DNA from: a virus
Direction: 5' to 3' (one strand)
Length of the DNA stretch: 43,475 bases
Virus record (IMG/VR): IMGVR_UViG_3300027911_000006
Coordinates: 1 to 43,475 of that record
A program made the position numbers and the translations under genes. The notes beneath the pieces were generated by a model. That model ran no database searches, was not told where the DNA came from, and was given only the letters and a program-made list of their open reading frames with translations. Of this stretch, positions 26,926-33,558 are shown piece by piece (position 1 is the first letter of the stretch; every line of letters starts with the position of its first letter).

Positions 26926-27012
26926 AAGCCGACAAGAGGGTATGCCCAACATAGGGATTTTTCGGCTTTCCCCCTATGACCAACGAAATGGTAGACGAGG
27001 GGCTGCCCCCTC
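26926..27012. terminator. Hairpins in the convergent gap between spanin and endolysin
   Basis: AAGCCGA (26926-26932) can pair with TCGGCTT (26962-26968); ATAGGG (26951-26956) with CCCTAT (26972-26977); and GAGGGG (26997-27002) with CCCCTC (27007-27012). The first two overlap and exclude each other. No long T-tract is present on either strand, so these may be weak or factor-assisted stops where the late plus-strand and the minus-strand transcripts meet. Confidence 0.4.
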
Positions 27013-27520
27013 AACTCATTTCTATTGCTCTAATACGCACCAATTCAACTCTTTTACCCCATCCATCGCCATATTTAGGCCATAGCTTTAATCTTTGCAA
27101 GAATACTAGTCTTTTATCAGAGAATTCATTTATTAAAGTTACTGGATTGATTTGACTTATTGCAGATACAGTATTGTTCCCAATAGCACCATCAACAGGA
27201 ACGCCAACAATCTCTTGTATCCAACGGGATGAATTACCGATACCAGAATTAATGGAAGCATCAAACATAGCGTAATCAAGTCCCGAAGGAAGAGCATCTC
27301 CGTGTATGGCATCCCAATACCTTTTCTTATAAAGTGGCTTAACATCTTCAACAGTTAGGTTCTTCATATCCTCTACGGTTACAGGATGACCTACATATTC
27401 TTCCCATACTGCTTGTGTACATCCGTGATTAGTAGGCCCACCTGTATCACCATCTAGGTCAGCATATCCACCTTCGGATTGAATTACATAATTAAATGAT
27501 TTATCCCAATTCCTGTTCAC
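27011..27520 (-). CDS. Endolysin, GH108 muramidase
   Basis: A protein of 169 residues, the usual length. The active-site region FNYVIQSEGGYADLDGDTGGPTNHG (about 9-33) has the catalytic Glu at 16 in SEGGY and the GGPTNHG(C/I)T loop of the GH108 family (zliS-type N-acetylmuramidases). The C-terminal part (VDGAIGNNTVSAI) matches the associated peptidoglycan-binding fold. There is no signal peptide, so it would need the holin to reach the wall. It lies on the opposite strand from holin and spanins and ends 87 bases from them, an uncommon split of the lysis genes. Confidence 0.88.
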   Translation of the reverse strand: MNRNWDKSFNYVIQSEGGYADLDGDTGGPTNHGCTQAVWEEYVGHPVTVEDMKNLTVEDVKPLYKKRYWDAIHGDALPSGLDYAMFDASINSGIGNSSRWIQEIVGVPVDGAIGNNTVSAISQINPVTLINEFSDKRLVFLQRLKLWPKYGDGWGKRVELVRIRAIEMS

Positions 27521-27529
27521 GATAGTACC

Positions 27530-27736
27530 TTATTTCTTTTTCTTTTTGACGGGAAATTCTGGCTCAATAACGACATCAGCTTCGTCATCTCTAACTTTGT
27601 ATTCATCAATTGCTTTGGTAAGGATACTAACAAGCCCCCACTGTACGAGCGTTTCAAGTCCTTCTTTATCGAAATCAACTTGAGCATTGGCTGAACCATC
27701 TTCATTTTCCTTAATGATTTTTACTGTTATTTTCAT
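27530..27736 (-). CDS. Small acidic protein with lysine tail
   Basis: A protein of 68 residues, acidic in the body and ending in KKKKK. It starts in an ATGA overlap with the end of the phosphoesterase gene. The first strand, MKITVKIIKENEDGSANAQVDF, looks like a small alpha/beta fold also seen in other phage small proteins. Function is unknown. Confidence 0.65.
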   Translation of the reverse strand: MKITVKIIKENEDGSANAQVDFDKEGLETLVQWGLVSILTKAIDEYKVRDDEADVVIEPEFPVKKKKK

Positions 27737-28692
27737 ACGCTGTATATCTTTCCTCTAAATTCCATTCGGTCTTCATCAAAAACACGAAAAGTCTCTGGTT
27801 GTAAAAGTTTACCTTCTTCAAAAGATAGCATTACAAAGCCACTATTCCAATCTTTAGGAGTGTCTTCAGTATATCTAAACTGTGGCCCATTTGGGTCAGC
27901 TAAAGTGCCTGTTTGGACTCCATATCGTGTTCCGTTATAGTCATTATAAGGAATGGAAGATAAAACATGGGTATGCCCAGTCACCATTGAAACCCCGCTA
28001 TTGACCGCATTGTTGCGACCACCTGTCCATCCACCCTTCCAACGATGCTTAACAATGACATCCTCATTAATCCATACTGACCAGCAACTTTGCCACATTG
28101 GGAAGTAATCTTTTAAACAGGTTCCTGTAACGCCTTCAAATGCAGGAAGATTATTTACCACTGAAGCAAGTAGCCTTTGGTCGTGATTACCCATTGGCCA
28201 AAACAATTTAGCACCTTTAGCTACCTTTTCTATGCCGCCCAAGTAGTGTTGGCACGCTTCAAGTTCCTCTTTAACTGAAGGTAACTTATCAAAATCCATA
28301 CGAGGGTGACGACTAATACCAGCACCATCAAAGGCATCACCATTGCAAATAATAGCAGTAGGCTTAAATTCTTTAATAGCTTCCAACAATCCTTTATAGG
28401 CGGTAGTCGTAATATCAGGCCAGAAATGAGCGTCACTAAATACGATAACCCGTCCCTTTTCAACATTAAACCCCCTTCTTGTGTGACCCTCTGTTTGTTC
28501 TATTTTCTTTTGCTTGCTAGTTCTTTGGTCATTAAATGTGGGTAGTTCAATTCCATGCCTGGTTTCAATTGACCTTCTGCGGTTATAAATAGACCTTACA
28601 TCTTGTTTGTGTATTTCTGCAAACTTTTGAGGACTACCTATTTTGTTCCACTCTCTTATAAATTCTTCATCACTTAAAAAATATGCAGCCAT
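27733..28692 (-). CDS. Calcineurin-like metallophosphoesterase with N-terminal HTH
   Basis: A protein of 319 residues. The two-metal phosphoesterase core is complete: D87 and H89 in FSDAHFW, D119 in NGDAFDG, N169-H170-D171 in MGNHDQR, H216 in VKHRW, and H240 and H242 in TGHTHV. Residues 5-45 (SDEEFIREWNKIGSPQKFAEIHKQ and on) look like a helix-turn-helix domain, a combination common in aquatic phages. The enzyme could be a nuclease or a phosphatase on DNA or nucleotides. It sits in the minus operon between a metalloprotease and the endolysin end. Confidence 0.85.
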   Translation of the reverse strand: MAAYFLSDEEFIREWNKIGSPQKFAEIHKQDVRSIYNRRRSIETRHGIELPTFNDQRTSKQKKIEQTEGHTRRGFNVEKGRVIVFSDAHFWPDITTTAYKGLLEAIKEFKPTAIICNGDAFDGAGISRHPRMDFDKLPSVKEELEACQHYLGGIEKVAKGAKLFWPMGNHDQRLLASVVNNLPAFEGVTGTCLKDYFPMWQSCWSVWINEDVIVKHRWKGGWTGGRNNAVNSGVSMVTGHTHVLSSIPYNDYNGTRYGVQTGTLADPNGPQFRYTEDTPKDWNSGFVMLSFEEGKLLQPETFRVFDEDRMEFRGKIYSV

Positions 28693-28693
28693 T

Positions 28694-28990
28694 TTATTCG
28701 CCCGTTATTAATTCTTGTAAATAATTAAGTAATTTTGGATTATCTATAAATACTGCTGCTAGTCCTGCCCCTACTCCATGAACCTGTCTTTCAGACATTT
28801 CTAAATTCATTTGATAGTCAATTGCGTGTGTAATTTCGTGAATCAATGTATCTAACTCTAAATCTTTAGGCATATCCTTTTTAAGACTAATGGTTTGTTT
28901 GTTGTCGTCACATTGACCACAATCTTCAAAATTAGCCTTAACAAATAGTTTATATCTTTTACCAACGATTTTTAGTGATTTTAATAACAT
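28694..28990 (-). CDS. Small HExxH metalloprotease-like protein
   Basis: A protein of 98 residues with a zinc-protease helix LIHEITHAID (H51, E52, H55) and a possible third ligand in the following ERQVHG segment. Two cysteines, C24 and C27, precede it. Family resemblance is to minimal SprT or gluzincin-like phage proteins. It has no strong ribosome site, and the start lies just 3' of the structured element at 29009-29070. Substrate is unknown; it might cleave a host or virion protein, or be a structural relic of a protease. Confidence 0.7.
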   Translation of the reverse strand: MLLKSLKIVGKRYKLFVKANFEDCGQCDDNKQTISLKKDMPKDLELDTLIHEITHAIDYQMNLEMSERQVHGVGAGLAAVFIDNPKLLNYLQELITGE

Positions 28991-29008
28991 ATCAATCTCG
29001 TATAAGGG

Positions 29009-29070
29009 GAGAGCACAAGCTGACGGAGGGGAGCCGTCGGGGGAAGTGGGGGATGAATGCCTGTGCTCTC
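29009..29070 (-). other. Structured intergenic element with nested hairpins
   Basis: The perfect 9-bp outer stem GAGAGCACA (29009-29017) / TGTGCTCTC (29062-29070) encloses a second 5-bp hairpin GACGG (29022-29026) / CCGTC (29034-29038). On the minus strand the loops are C-rich, on the plus strand G-rich. It occupies the gap between the nuclease and metalloprotease genes in the minus operon. The stem is followed by no T-tract on that strand, so it does not look like a simple terminator. Confidence 0.6.
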
Positions 29071-29085
29071 ATTGTTTAGTGTACT

Positions 29086-29898
29086 TTAAAAGGTAACGTT
29101 ACTCCATACGGGGCACCATTTATTTACGCTACAATAATCCTCACAACGCCTGTATGTAGCTGGTCTGTGCTCCCAAAATTGGTCTTTGCCGAGTGTAACA
29201 CCCTCTTGTGACGGATACAGCTTAATTGCTCTTTTACCACCCTTTTTCATTAAAGCCCATTGCTCAGGGGTAGTCCAGCGTTCCTCATCATTGCACATAG
29301 GTGGCTCTGACAATTGATGCAGTGCAATACGCTCATTGACATAAGCCTCCGCCTCATCCAATGTCCACATACGGATAGGAAGGGTTAAAATAGGTCTTGC
29401 AGGGTATTCTGGGTTCTTTTGCTGCTCACGGGGTCTCCAGTCACGAAAAATGGCTGTAATGCTCAATTTGGTCACTTCTGTGCCATTCTTATGCAATAAC
29501 CATCTCAGGACATTTAATTGGCGTTCCCACTCGATTTTACCGCTTACAGAGTATACGGAGGTCACCTTGTAATCAGATAGGTGAGAACCCTCTAAAACGT
29601 CGAATGCGCCCCCTAATTTCCATCCGAGTACCTCAGCATATACTCTCTCCTCAACTCGTGCTGTACGCCCTTTATAGGCCATTTCTAGCAGGTGATGGAC
29701 AGAGGTTCCAAATAACGCCCAAACACGGTCTGAAGCGTCTTCCTCGATGTCATTATCGTGCTTAATCCGTAACTGACGAATCAGAGGAGGCTGGATTAAC
29801 TGAGTAACCGTAATATCGCTACTACCTGGGGTATACCCTTGGTTTTGTACTGCATTGACTATTGGCTCTGGTAAGCCGAACTTATTTGTTAACTTCAT
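29086..29898 (-). CDS. Cas4/RecB-like PD-(D/E)XK nuclease with cysteine cluster
   Basis: A protein of 270 residues. It shows the RecB-type order: GTSVHHLLE (64-72, with H68 and E72), GGAFDVLEG with D100, SDYKVTS with D109 and K111, then EWERQLNVLRWLL carrying the Q motif (Q127). Four cysteines, C202, C252, C256 and C262, near the end resemble the iron-sulphur cluster of Cas4 and AddB-type nucleases. Phage enzymes of this class usually process DNA ends in recombination or replication. It is next to an SSB-like gene, which supports this. Direction and cluster content cannot be told from sequence. Confidence 0.82.
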   Translation of the reverse strand: MKLTNKFGLPEPIVNAVQNQGYTPGSSDITVTQLIQPPLIRQLRIKHDNDIEEDASDRVWALFGTSVHHLLEMAYKGRTARVEERVYAEVLGWKLGGAFDVLEGSHLSDYKVTSVYSVSGKIEWERQLNVLRWLLHKNGTEVTKLSITAIFRDWRPREQQKNPEYPARPILTLPIRMWTLDEAEAYVNERIALHQLSEPPMCNDEERWTTPEQWALMKKGGKRAIKLYPSQEGVTLGKDQFWEHRPATYRRCEDYCSVNKWCPVWSNVTF

Positions 29899-29928
29899 CC
29901 CTTAAATCCCCTTAAATTGGTGAGCTAC

Positions 29929-29994
29929 TCACAACCGCCATGTATGTGAAGCACGGAAAAATTTGGTTGCTTTCGCTCGTGGTGGGGTACTCAT
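29929..29994 (-). CDS. Possible 21-residue leader peptide or small protein
   Basis: In the 121-base gap between nuclease and SSB-like genes, ATG 29994 is preceded by GGGGGAAAG and opens a 21-codon frame, MSTPPRAKATKFFRASHTWR plus Leu. The composition is basic and aromatic. It may be a real microprotein or a translated leader that couples translation of the nuclease gene. Evidence is limited to the ribosome site and position. Confidence 0.35.
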   Translation of the reverse strand: MSTPPRAKATKFFRASHTWRL

Positions 29995-30019
29995 TTCTTT
30001 ACACTTTCCCCCGTAAAAC

Positions 30020-30631
30020 TTAAAACGGTACTGTTTCGTCGTCAATTTCAGGCTCATCATGTGAGCTAGACTGTGGAATTCCATTCTCTTCTAACTCTTT
30101 GCTCATTAGAATCTTCTTCTGAACATAGCTAGACAATGAATCGAATACCTTTTGGTCAAATGTGCCAATATCAAACTTGACTGCAGGATTAACCAACTCA
30201 GGGCAAACCATACCTTTTGGAAGGGCCATGATTGAGCCTACATTGGCATACATTTTAGAACCGTCTTTAGATGGCTTATGTACTACCCCTAACAAGCATG
30301 GAGCACCCAATACATTCTCAAGGCTGAAATTCTGTAATTCAGATGCTGTAAAAGGACGACCACGCCATGCTTCTAAATCTTTACGCAAGTTGGCCTTATC
30401 TCCAATTGAAGCTGTGTATTCACGAGAGATTGAGAATGGACGACCATCTTGCATCATCTCATTGAGTTCCCAAGTAATGCGAACTTTAGGGGCTACTTTA
30501 GCCTCACCTTTCCATTCAAACGTTTGATGACCTAAGTCAATAATTTGATAGCATCGTGCGGCAAATGAACCTGGAGGGCATTGTTCAAATTCGCCACCAC
30601 CACCATTACCTGCATTCACTGTTAAGCTCAT
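30020..30631 (-). CDS. SSB-like single-stranded DNA-binding protein
   Basis: A protein of 203 residues. The N-terminus is glycine-rich (NAGNGGGGEF), followed by a beta-rich OB-like body with VAPKVRITWEL and REYTASIG, and ends in an acidic tail DEPEIDDETVPF. The tail ends in Pro-Phe, as in SSB proteins where it recruits replication partners. The ribosome site is AAGGAAG. Context with a RecB-like nuclease and, on the other strand, helicase, primase and resolvase fits a replication and recombination role. Resemblance to a specific SSB family is not exact. Confidence 0.7.
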   Translation of the reverse strand: MSLTVNAGNGGGGEFEQCPPGSFAARCYQIIDLGHQTFEWKGEAKVAPKVRITWELNEMMQDGRPFSISREYTASIGDKANLRKDLEAWRGRPFTASELQNFSLENVLGAPCLLGVVHKPSKDGSKMYANVGSIMALPKGMVCPELVNPAVKFDIGTFDQKVFDSLSSYVQKKILMSKELEENGIPQSSSHDEPEIDDETVPF

Positions 30632-30648
30632 TTTTACTTCCTTTCTAA

Positions 30649-30837
30649 TTAACTGTTTGATATATCGCCAAGTTGCTTCTCAAGATTTACTATCAAAGCC
30701 TGTATCTTTTCAATATCGTTAGTAACTGCCATTAACTGCCATTCAAGACGTTCTTTCTGATACTTATAGTCGTGAAGACGAATCTCTAGCTGCTCTTGCT
30801 CACGCATGACTGTTTCATAAAATTCTTGTTGTGACAT
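30649..30837 (-). CDS. Small coiled-coil protein
   Basis: A protein of 62 residues that is one continuous heptad-type helix (YETVMREQEQLEIRLHDYKY and on through VNLEKQLGD). A strong GGGGGA ribosome site precedes ATG 30837. It could be an oligomerisation partner of the neighbouring SSB-like protein, but function is unknown. Confidence 0.65.
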   Translation of the reverse strand: MSQQEFYETVMREQEQLEIRLHDYKYQKERLEWQLMAVTNDIEKIQALIVNLEKQLGDISNS

Positions 30838-30863
30838 TTTACATCCCCCTTACAAAAAATATT

Positions 30864-31031
30864 TTACTTGTTTGTAGACACCCAGTCAATATATTTTTTT
30901 AGCATACTAACTGACATCTCTAACTTTTCCACTTTAACCTTTGCTTCTTCCAACTTTCGGTTATTCATATCATTGTGTGCATCTCGTGATAACTGGTTAA
31001 TATGAATAAACATCTCCGAATAATCTACCAT
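30864..31031 (-). CDS. Small helical protein
   Basis: A protein of 55 residues. I place the start at ATG 31031 because AAAGGAGAAG precedes it directly; an upstream in-frame ATG at 31061 lacks such a site. The sequence is a single charged helix (NRKLEEAKVKVEKLEMSVSM). No family is recognised. Confidence 0.6.
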   Translation of the reverse strand: MVDYSEMFIHINQLSRDAHNDMNNRKLEEAKVKVEKLEMSVSMLKKYIDWVSTNK

Positions 31032-31041
31032 TACTTCTCCT

Positions 31042-31428
31042 TTATAAAATACCTCTTTCAACCTCTACATACCAACCTGTAAGGAAGTTAATTAAGTCTT
31101 CTTCCCCTTCACCTACTAATGTCAAATTACCAGTAGGAGTAACCTTTTGAATAAGGCCAATATGAGGTTTATCATCCACATACCCAGTGATAATTATAAC
31201 TGTATGATGCCAGGCCAAGGCAGTCAATAACATCTTTTGACCTTGCTTCATATCCTCATCTTCACGCTTCCATTCCCCGAATAAGAATACTCCTCTACGC
31301 TCTAGTACCATATCAATATTAGATGGCATGAAATTAGGGTTACTAGGTATAAACCCTCGTAAGAATCCAAAGTCTACATGACTAGCATGAGCGTTACGCA
31401 TCGCTGGTATCATCGGAGATAAACTCAT
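31042..31428 (-). CDS. Small PD-(D/E)XK-like protein
   Basis: A protein of 128 residues. SNIDMVLE (36-43) and FLFGEWKR (48-55) give a D39...E52-x-K54 arrangement separated by one strand, as in restriction-fold nucleases, followed by a helix (GQKMLLTALAWHHTVIIITGY). A compact single-domain protein of this type appears in several phages as a hypothetical nuclease. It starts in an ATGA overlap with the preceding small gene. Activity is inferred only. Confidence 0.65.
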   Translation of the reverse strand: MSLSPMIPAMRNAHASHVDFGFLRGFIPSNPNFMPSNIDMVLERRGVFLFGEWKREDEDMKQGQKMLLTALAWHHTVIIITGYVDDKPHIGLIQKVTPTGNLTLVGEGEEDLINFLTGWYVEVERGIL

Positions 31429-31580
31429 TCTTTTACCATCTCCAAGCGTTTTAACATTACTTCAATAGCAGCTAACCAGCCAGCCTCAAATGATTCAAAA
31501 GTGTTTGGATGGTTTTGGCCCTTTAATGCTGGCTTCCATTCTTCACACCAATCTTCGTAATACTCTTGGATTTTATTCAT
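31425..31580 (-). CDS. Small acidic hypothetical protein
   Basis: A protein of 51 residues (MNKIQEYYEDWCEEWKPALK, then an acidic/aromatic helix ending RLEMVKE). It fills the gap between its neighbours with an 8-base overlap upstream and an ATGA overlap downstream. Operon packing supports it; no family is recognised. Confidence 0.6.
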   Translation of the reverse strand: MNKIQEYYEDWCEEWKPALKGQNHPNTFESFEAGWLAAIEVMLKRLEMVKE

Positions 31581-31791
31581 CTTCTGCAATATCCTCTAAA
31601 AACTTTCTAAACCTTCCTAATAACCAATAGACTTCTTGAGCATCTCCGCTACTACTAGCAAAGAATTCATTGCCGTCTTGGTCGTATCCCATGATGGTTA
31701 CCATTTGCAACTTTTCGCAACCTTTTAAAACCTCGCTGACTGGTATATCCCCAATAGTTCCCTTTTCAGGGAATTTGATTATATCAGCCAT
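31573..31791 (-). CDS. Small hypothetical protein
   Basis: A protein of 72 residues. The start at ATG 31791 is chosen for the upstream TTGGAGAAATA ribosome site; a longer frame begins further up without one. Sequence opens MADIIKFPEKGTIGDIPVSE and contains MVTIMGYDQDGNEFFASS, a strand pattern seen in many small phage proteins, and an acidic end. Function is unknown. Confidence 0.6.
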   Translation of the reverse strand: MADIIKFPEKGTIGDIPVSEVLKGCEKLQMVTIMGYDQDGNEFFASSSGDAQEVYWLLGRFRKFLEDIAEDE

Positions 31792-31906
31792 TATTTCTCC
31801 AATAAGTATCTTTTGGGTTATCCAACATGGATTTAATGAGTTCATCAATAGTAAAAAACCATTGAACCACTTTCATGCCATCATGCTGCATGATTGTGAA
31901 ACTCAT
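31784..31906 (-). CDS. Small hypothetical protein, 40 residues
   Basis: MSFTIMQHDGMKVVQWFFTI opens a 40-codon frame with GGAG nine bases before ATG 31906. It overlaps the upstream gene by 4 bases and the downstream gene by 8. The tight overlaps and ribosome site support translation. No function can be assigned. Confidence 0.5.
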   Translation of the reverse strand: MSFTIMQHDGMKVVQWFFTIDELIKSMLDNPKDTYWRNNG

Positions 31907-32100
31907 TTTGTTTTGCTCCATCCATTACACTTAGCCAAAAAGTCAATAGCACGTTCAAACTGGCCTTGCATATACTCTAAATCTTCATGTTGTTTACGAA
32001 GTACCTTAACTATGGCATCACAAGTAATATCTCCTGCAATAGCTAAAGTAGGTGTCATATTAGATTCTAGAAAGTCTGCTAGTTCTTTTGCGTTCATCAT
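31903..32100 (-). CDS. Small hypothetical protein
   Basis: A protein of 65 residues (or 64 from a second ATG). NAKELADFLESNMTPT and a helical C-terminus (KQHEDLEYMQGQFERAIDFL) recall small phage proteins that carry an 'A-ELAD-LE' opening. It is part of the overlapping chain of small genes. No function is known. Confidence 0.6.
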   Translation of the reverse strand: MMNAKELADFLESNMTPTLAIAGDITCDAIVKVLRKQHEDLEYMQGQFERAIDFLAKCNGWSKTK

Positions 32101-32327
32101 TTCTTTTTCCTCAAATCTTCTGAATGTAGTTTCTTTACAGTTTTAGGGACTTGACCCGCTTTTTTAGCCACTTTAGCTCCTTCTTCCCTACCAACGAAAG
32201 TATTGTCTGAAAGAACAAAACCCCTCTTGCCCACTGTATTAAGGTCATCGTGGCTCTCCTTTTTAGATTTGGCTTTAACTACTTTGCCATTAGTCTTTTT
32301 AATTGCAGGGACTTTAACTGTTTTCAT
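32097..32327 (-). CDS. Small basic phage protein
   Basis: A protein of 76 residues. I place the start at ATG 32327, preceded by AAAGGAAACC; a longer frame would run through the well-supported upstream gene. The body is rich in lysine (KTVKVPAIKKTNGKVVKAK), followed by RGFVLSDNTFVGREEGAKVA and KKAGQ, a motif present in other phage proteins as 'GFV-S--RFV-R-EA--IA--AGQ'. Function is unknown. Confidence 0.6.
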   Translation of the reverse strand: MKTVKVPAIKKTNGKVVKAKSKKESHDDLNTVGKRGFVLSDNTFVGREEGAKVAKKAGQVPKTVKKLHSEDLRKKK

Positions 32328-32517
32328 TACTGGTTTCCTTTTTTGCTTGGTTATTGTTCTCCTGGACAATTCCGTGGGCGAGTTCGATGGCCCTAGCAAT
32401 TTGCCGAATACTGAACGGATAGTTGAGATTAAATCCGATAACGTCGATTTGCTCATTTGTAAGTGCCTTTCTTGGCGGTTCATAATCTGTTAAATCTTCA
32501 AAAGTAAAAGTAGCCAT
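32314..32517 (-). CDS. Small hypothetical protein
   Basis: A protein of 67 residues from ATG 32517, one base after the stop of the upstream small gene, which suggests coupled translation; a second candidate ATG at 32544 is less well placed. Content: FEDLTDYEPPRKALTNEQID and NLNYPFSIRQIARAIELA. The latter half looks like a helix-turn-helix, but this is not firm. Confidence 0.55.
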   Translation of the reverse strand: MATFTFEDLTDYEPPRKALTNEQIDVIGFNLNYPFSIRQIARAIELAHGIVQENNNQAKKETSNENS

Positions 32518-32518
32518 A

Positions 32519-32659
32519 TTAGAAGCAAGTGACAACGTCACCATTCCTTATACAAGTAATTAGTTTCCCATCTGGGGTGATAATTTGAGTTGTTTGTGCA
32601 GGTGCATAACTACACATAGTAACTCCAAATGCAAATACTACAATCATTAACTTTTTCAT
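32519..32659 (-). CDS. Small exported protein
   Basis: A protein of 46 residues with a clear signal peptide (MKKLMIVVFAFGVTMCSYA) and a short mature part TTQIITPDGKLITCIRNGDV ending in CF. The two cysteines of the mature part are spaced to form a disulphide. It overlaps its upstream neighbour by ATGA. A secreted peptide inside an early phage operon might act on the periplasm or envelope, for example in exclusion of other phages, which is speculative. Confidence 0.6.
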   Translation of the reverse strand: MKKLMIVVFAFGVTMCSYAPAQTTQIITPDGKLITCIRNGDVVTCF

Positions 32660-32883
32660 TTCCAAGCCCCTAGTAAAGGTTTAAAATCCCAATTCAAACT
32701 GGGTGCATAGTCTTTAAGAATAGAGTAATAGTTTCCATTCTTTTGCAGCCATCCATTCTTTTCCATGTTTACTACTATCTTACGCAATGGATTGGTAGGA
32801 ATATGTAGCTCTTCTGATAGTTCAGCCACACTCATATCACCATCATGTAATTTGTCTAAGATTGCTCTTTGGTTCTCTGTCAT
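32656..32883 (-). CDS. Winged-helix DNA-binding protein
   Basis: A protein of 75 residues from ATG 32883, placed after the repeated leader with ribosome site. TENQRAILDKLHDGDMSVAE followed by LSEELHIPTNPLRKIVVNME and KNGWLQKNGNYYSI is a MarR/ArsR-like winged helix: recognition helix, then a wing. It is likely a transcription regulator of the small-gene operon or of the host. Confidence 0.7.
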   Translation of the reverse strand: MTENQRAILDKLHDGDMSVAELSEELHIPTNPLRKIVVNMEKNGWLQKNGNYYSILKDYAPSLNWDFKPLLGAWK

Positions 32884-32899
32884 TTCTCTTGTGCCTTTC

Positions 32900-32995
32900 T
32901 TAGTATTGCAAACTAATCCAAACCAGTGCAATCAATATTCCTATTGCTGGAACGGCTGGCATTAAAGCATCCATAAACATTTCTAATTTATTCAT
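32900..32995 (-). CDS. Tiny membrane protein, 31 residues
   Basis: MNKLEMFMDALMPAVPAIGI opens a frame that continues LIALVWISLQY. One hydrophobic span is predicted from about residue 12 to 28. It begins right after a copy of the repeated leader and is followed by another copy. Membrane microproteins of this kind are frequent in phages, with no known role. Confidence 0.55.
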   Translation of the reverse strand: MNKLEMFMDALMPAVPAIGILIALVWISLQY

Positions 32996-33011
32996 TTCTC
33001 TTGTGCCTTTC

Positions 33012-33110
33012 TTAAATTAGGGGTTGGCTGTGCAGACGGTAGCCAACCAATACCGTTAGCAATCGAGCGAGTTGTCCCACTCCAAACACTGCACTTGTTT
33101 TGCTAATCAT
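33012..33110 (-). CDS. Tiny hypothetical protein, 32 residues
   Basis: MISKTSAVFGVGQLARLLTV opens a frame that continues to LVGYRLHSQPLI. The ATG lies just after a leader copy and overlaps the upstream stop (ATGA), and the stop is followed by the next leader. It may be a short hydrophobic helix. Translation is supported by context rather than by family. Confidence 0.5.
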   Translation of the reverse strand: MISKTSAVFGVGQLARLLTVLVGYRLHSQPLI

Positions 33111-33334
33111 TTCTCTTGTGCCTTTCTTAGTATTGCTCTATTCCACTCATTACACATTCCTAGTTTGTTGGTATAAAACTCGCCACTATTGCAATATGGT
33201 CTTTCTGCTCTTGGAATGCTGTTAATCAATTTTGTATAACCATTTTTATAATGCTGACAGTTTTCACATCGTTCGCCATCAGAAACATAGTCATGTTTGT
33301 GTTTAAATTCTTTAATTGATGGTGTTCGGCTCAT
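33107..33334 (-). CDS. Small zinc-binding-type protein
   Basis: A protein of 75 residues. Cysteines at 23, 26, 48 and 61 (ERCENCQHY, RPYCNSG, MCNEW) are arranged as a zinc site; the sequence resembles the N-terminal zinc-type modules of small phage proteins. The end AILRKAQEK is encoded by the repeated leader element and is nearly identical to the end of the protein encoded at 33555-33818, although the rest is unrelated. Confidence 0.65.
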   Translation of the reverse strand: MSRTPSIKEFKHKHDYVSDGERCENCQHYKNGYTKLINSIPRAERPYCNSGEFYTNKLGMCNEWNRAILRKAQEK

Positions 33335-33558
33335 AAATCAATCACAGGTATAAACATGGTTTTCTGATAGCCTACACAATCTTCATCTTTCCATTCAACA
33401 TAAGAAAATTGGTCAAGTTCACCTTCTTTTCTATACCGCCATAGCGGATGTTTTGACAATCTTTCAATTAAGGATTCAATTCTTTTTGGCACATCTAAAT
33501 TGGCGTTTTGTTTTAACCTAATAATTTCTTGCAACAAAATAAAATCATCTGTATTCAT
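33331..33558 (-). CDS. Small hypothetical protein
   Basis: A protein of 75 residues with a helical N-terminus (FILLQEIIRLKQNANLDVPK) and a beta-type aromatic end (YVEWKDEDCVGYQKTMF). It begins in an ATGA overlap after the variant leader. No family is recognised. Confidence 0.6.
   Translation of the reverse strand: MNTDDFILLQEIIRLKQNANLDVPKRIESLIERLSKHPLWRYRKEGELDQFSYVEWKDEDCVGYQKTMFIPVIDL

Noticed and set aside
27517-27705. Minus-strand frame beside the gene at 27530-27736
   Set aside because: It lies almost wholly within 27530-27736 in another frame and lacks a start signal; the chosen frame has an ATGA overlap with the upstream gene.
32328-32483. Longer N-terminus for the basic protein at 32097-32327
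   Set aside because: The extension is the shadow of the gene at 32314-32517; a good ribosome site precedes ATG 32327.
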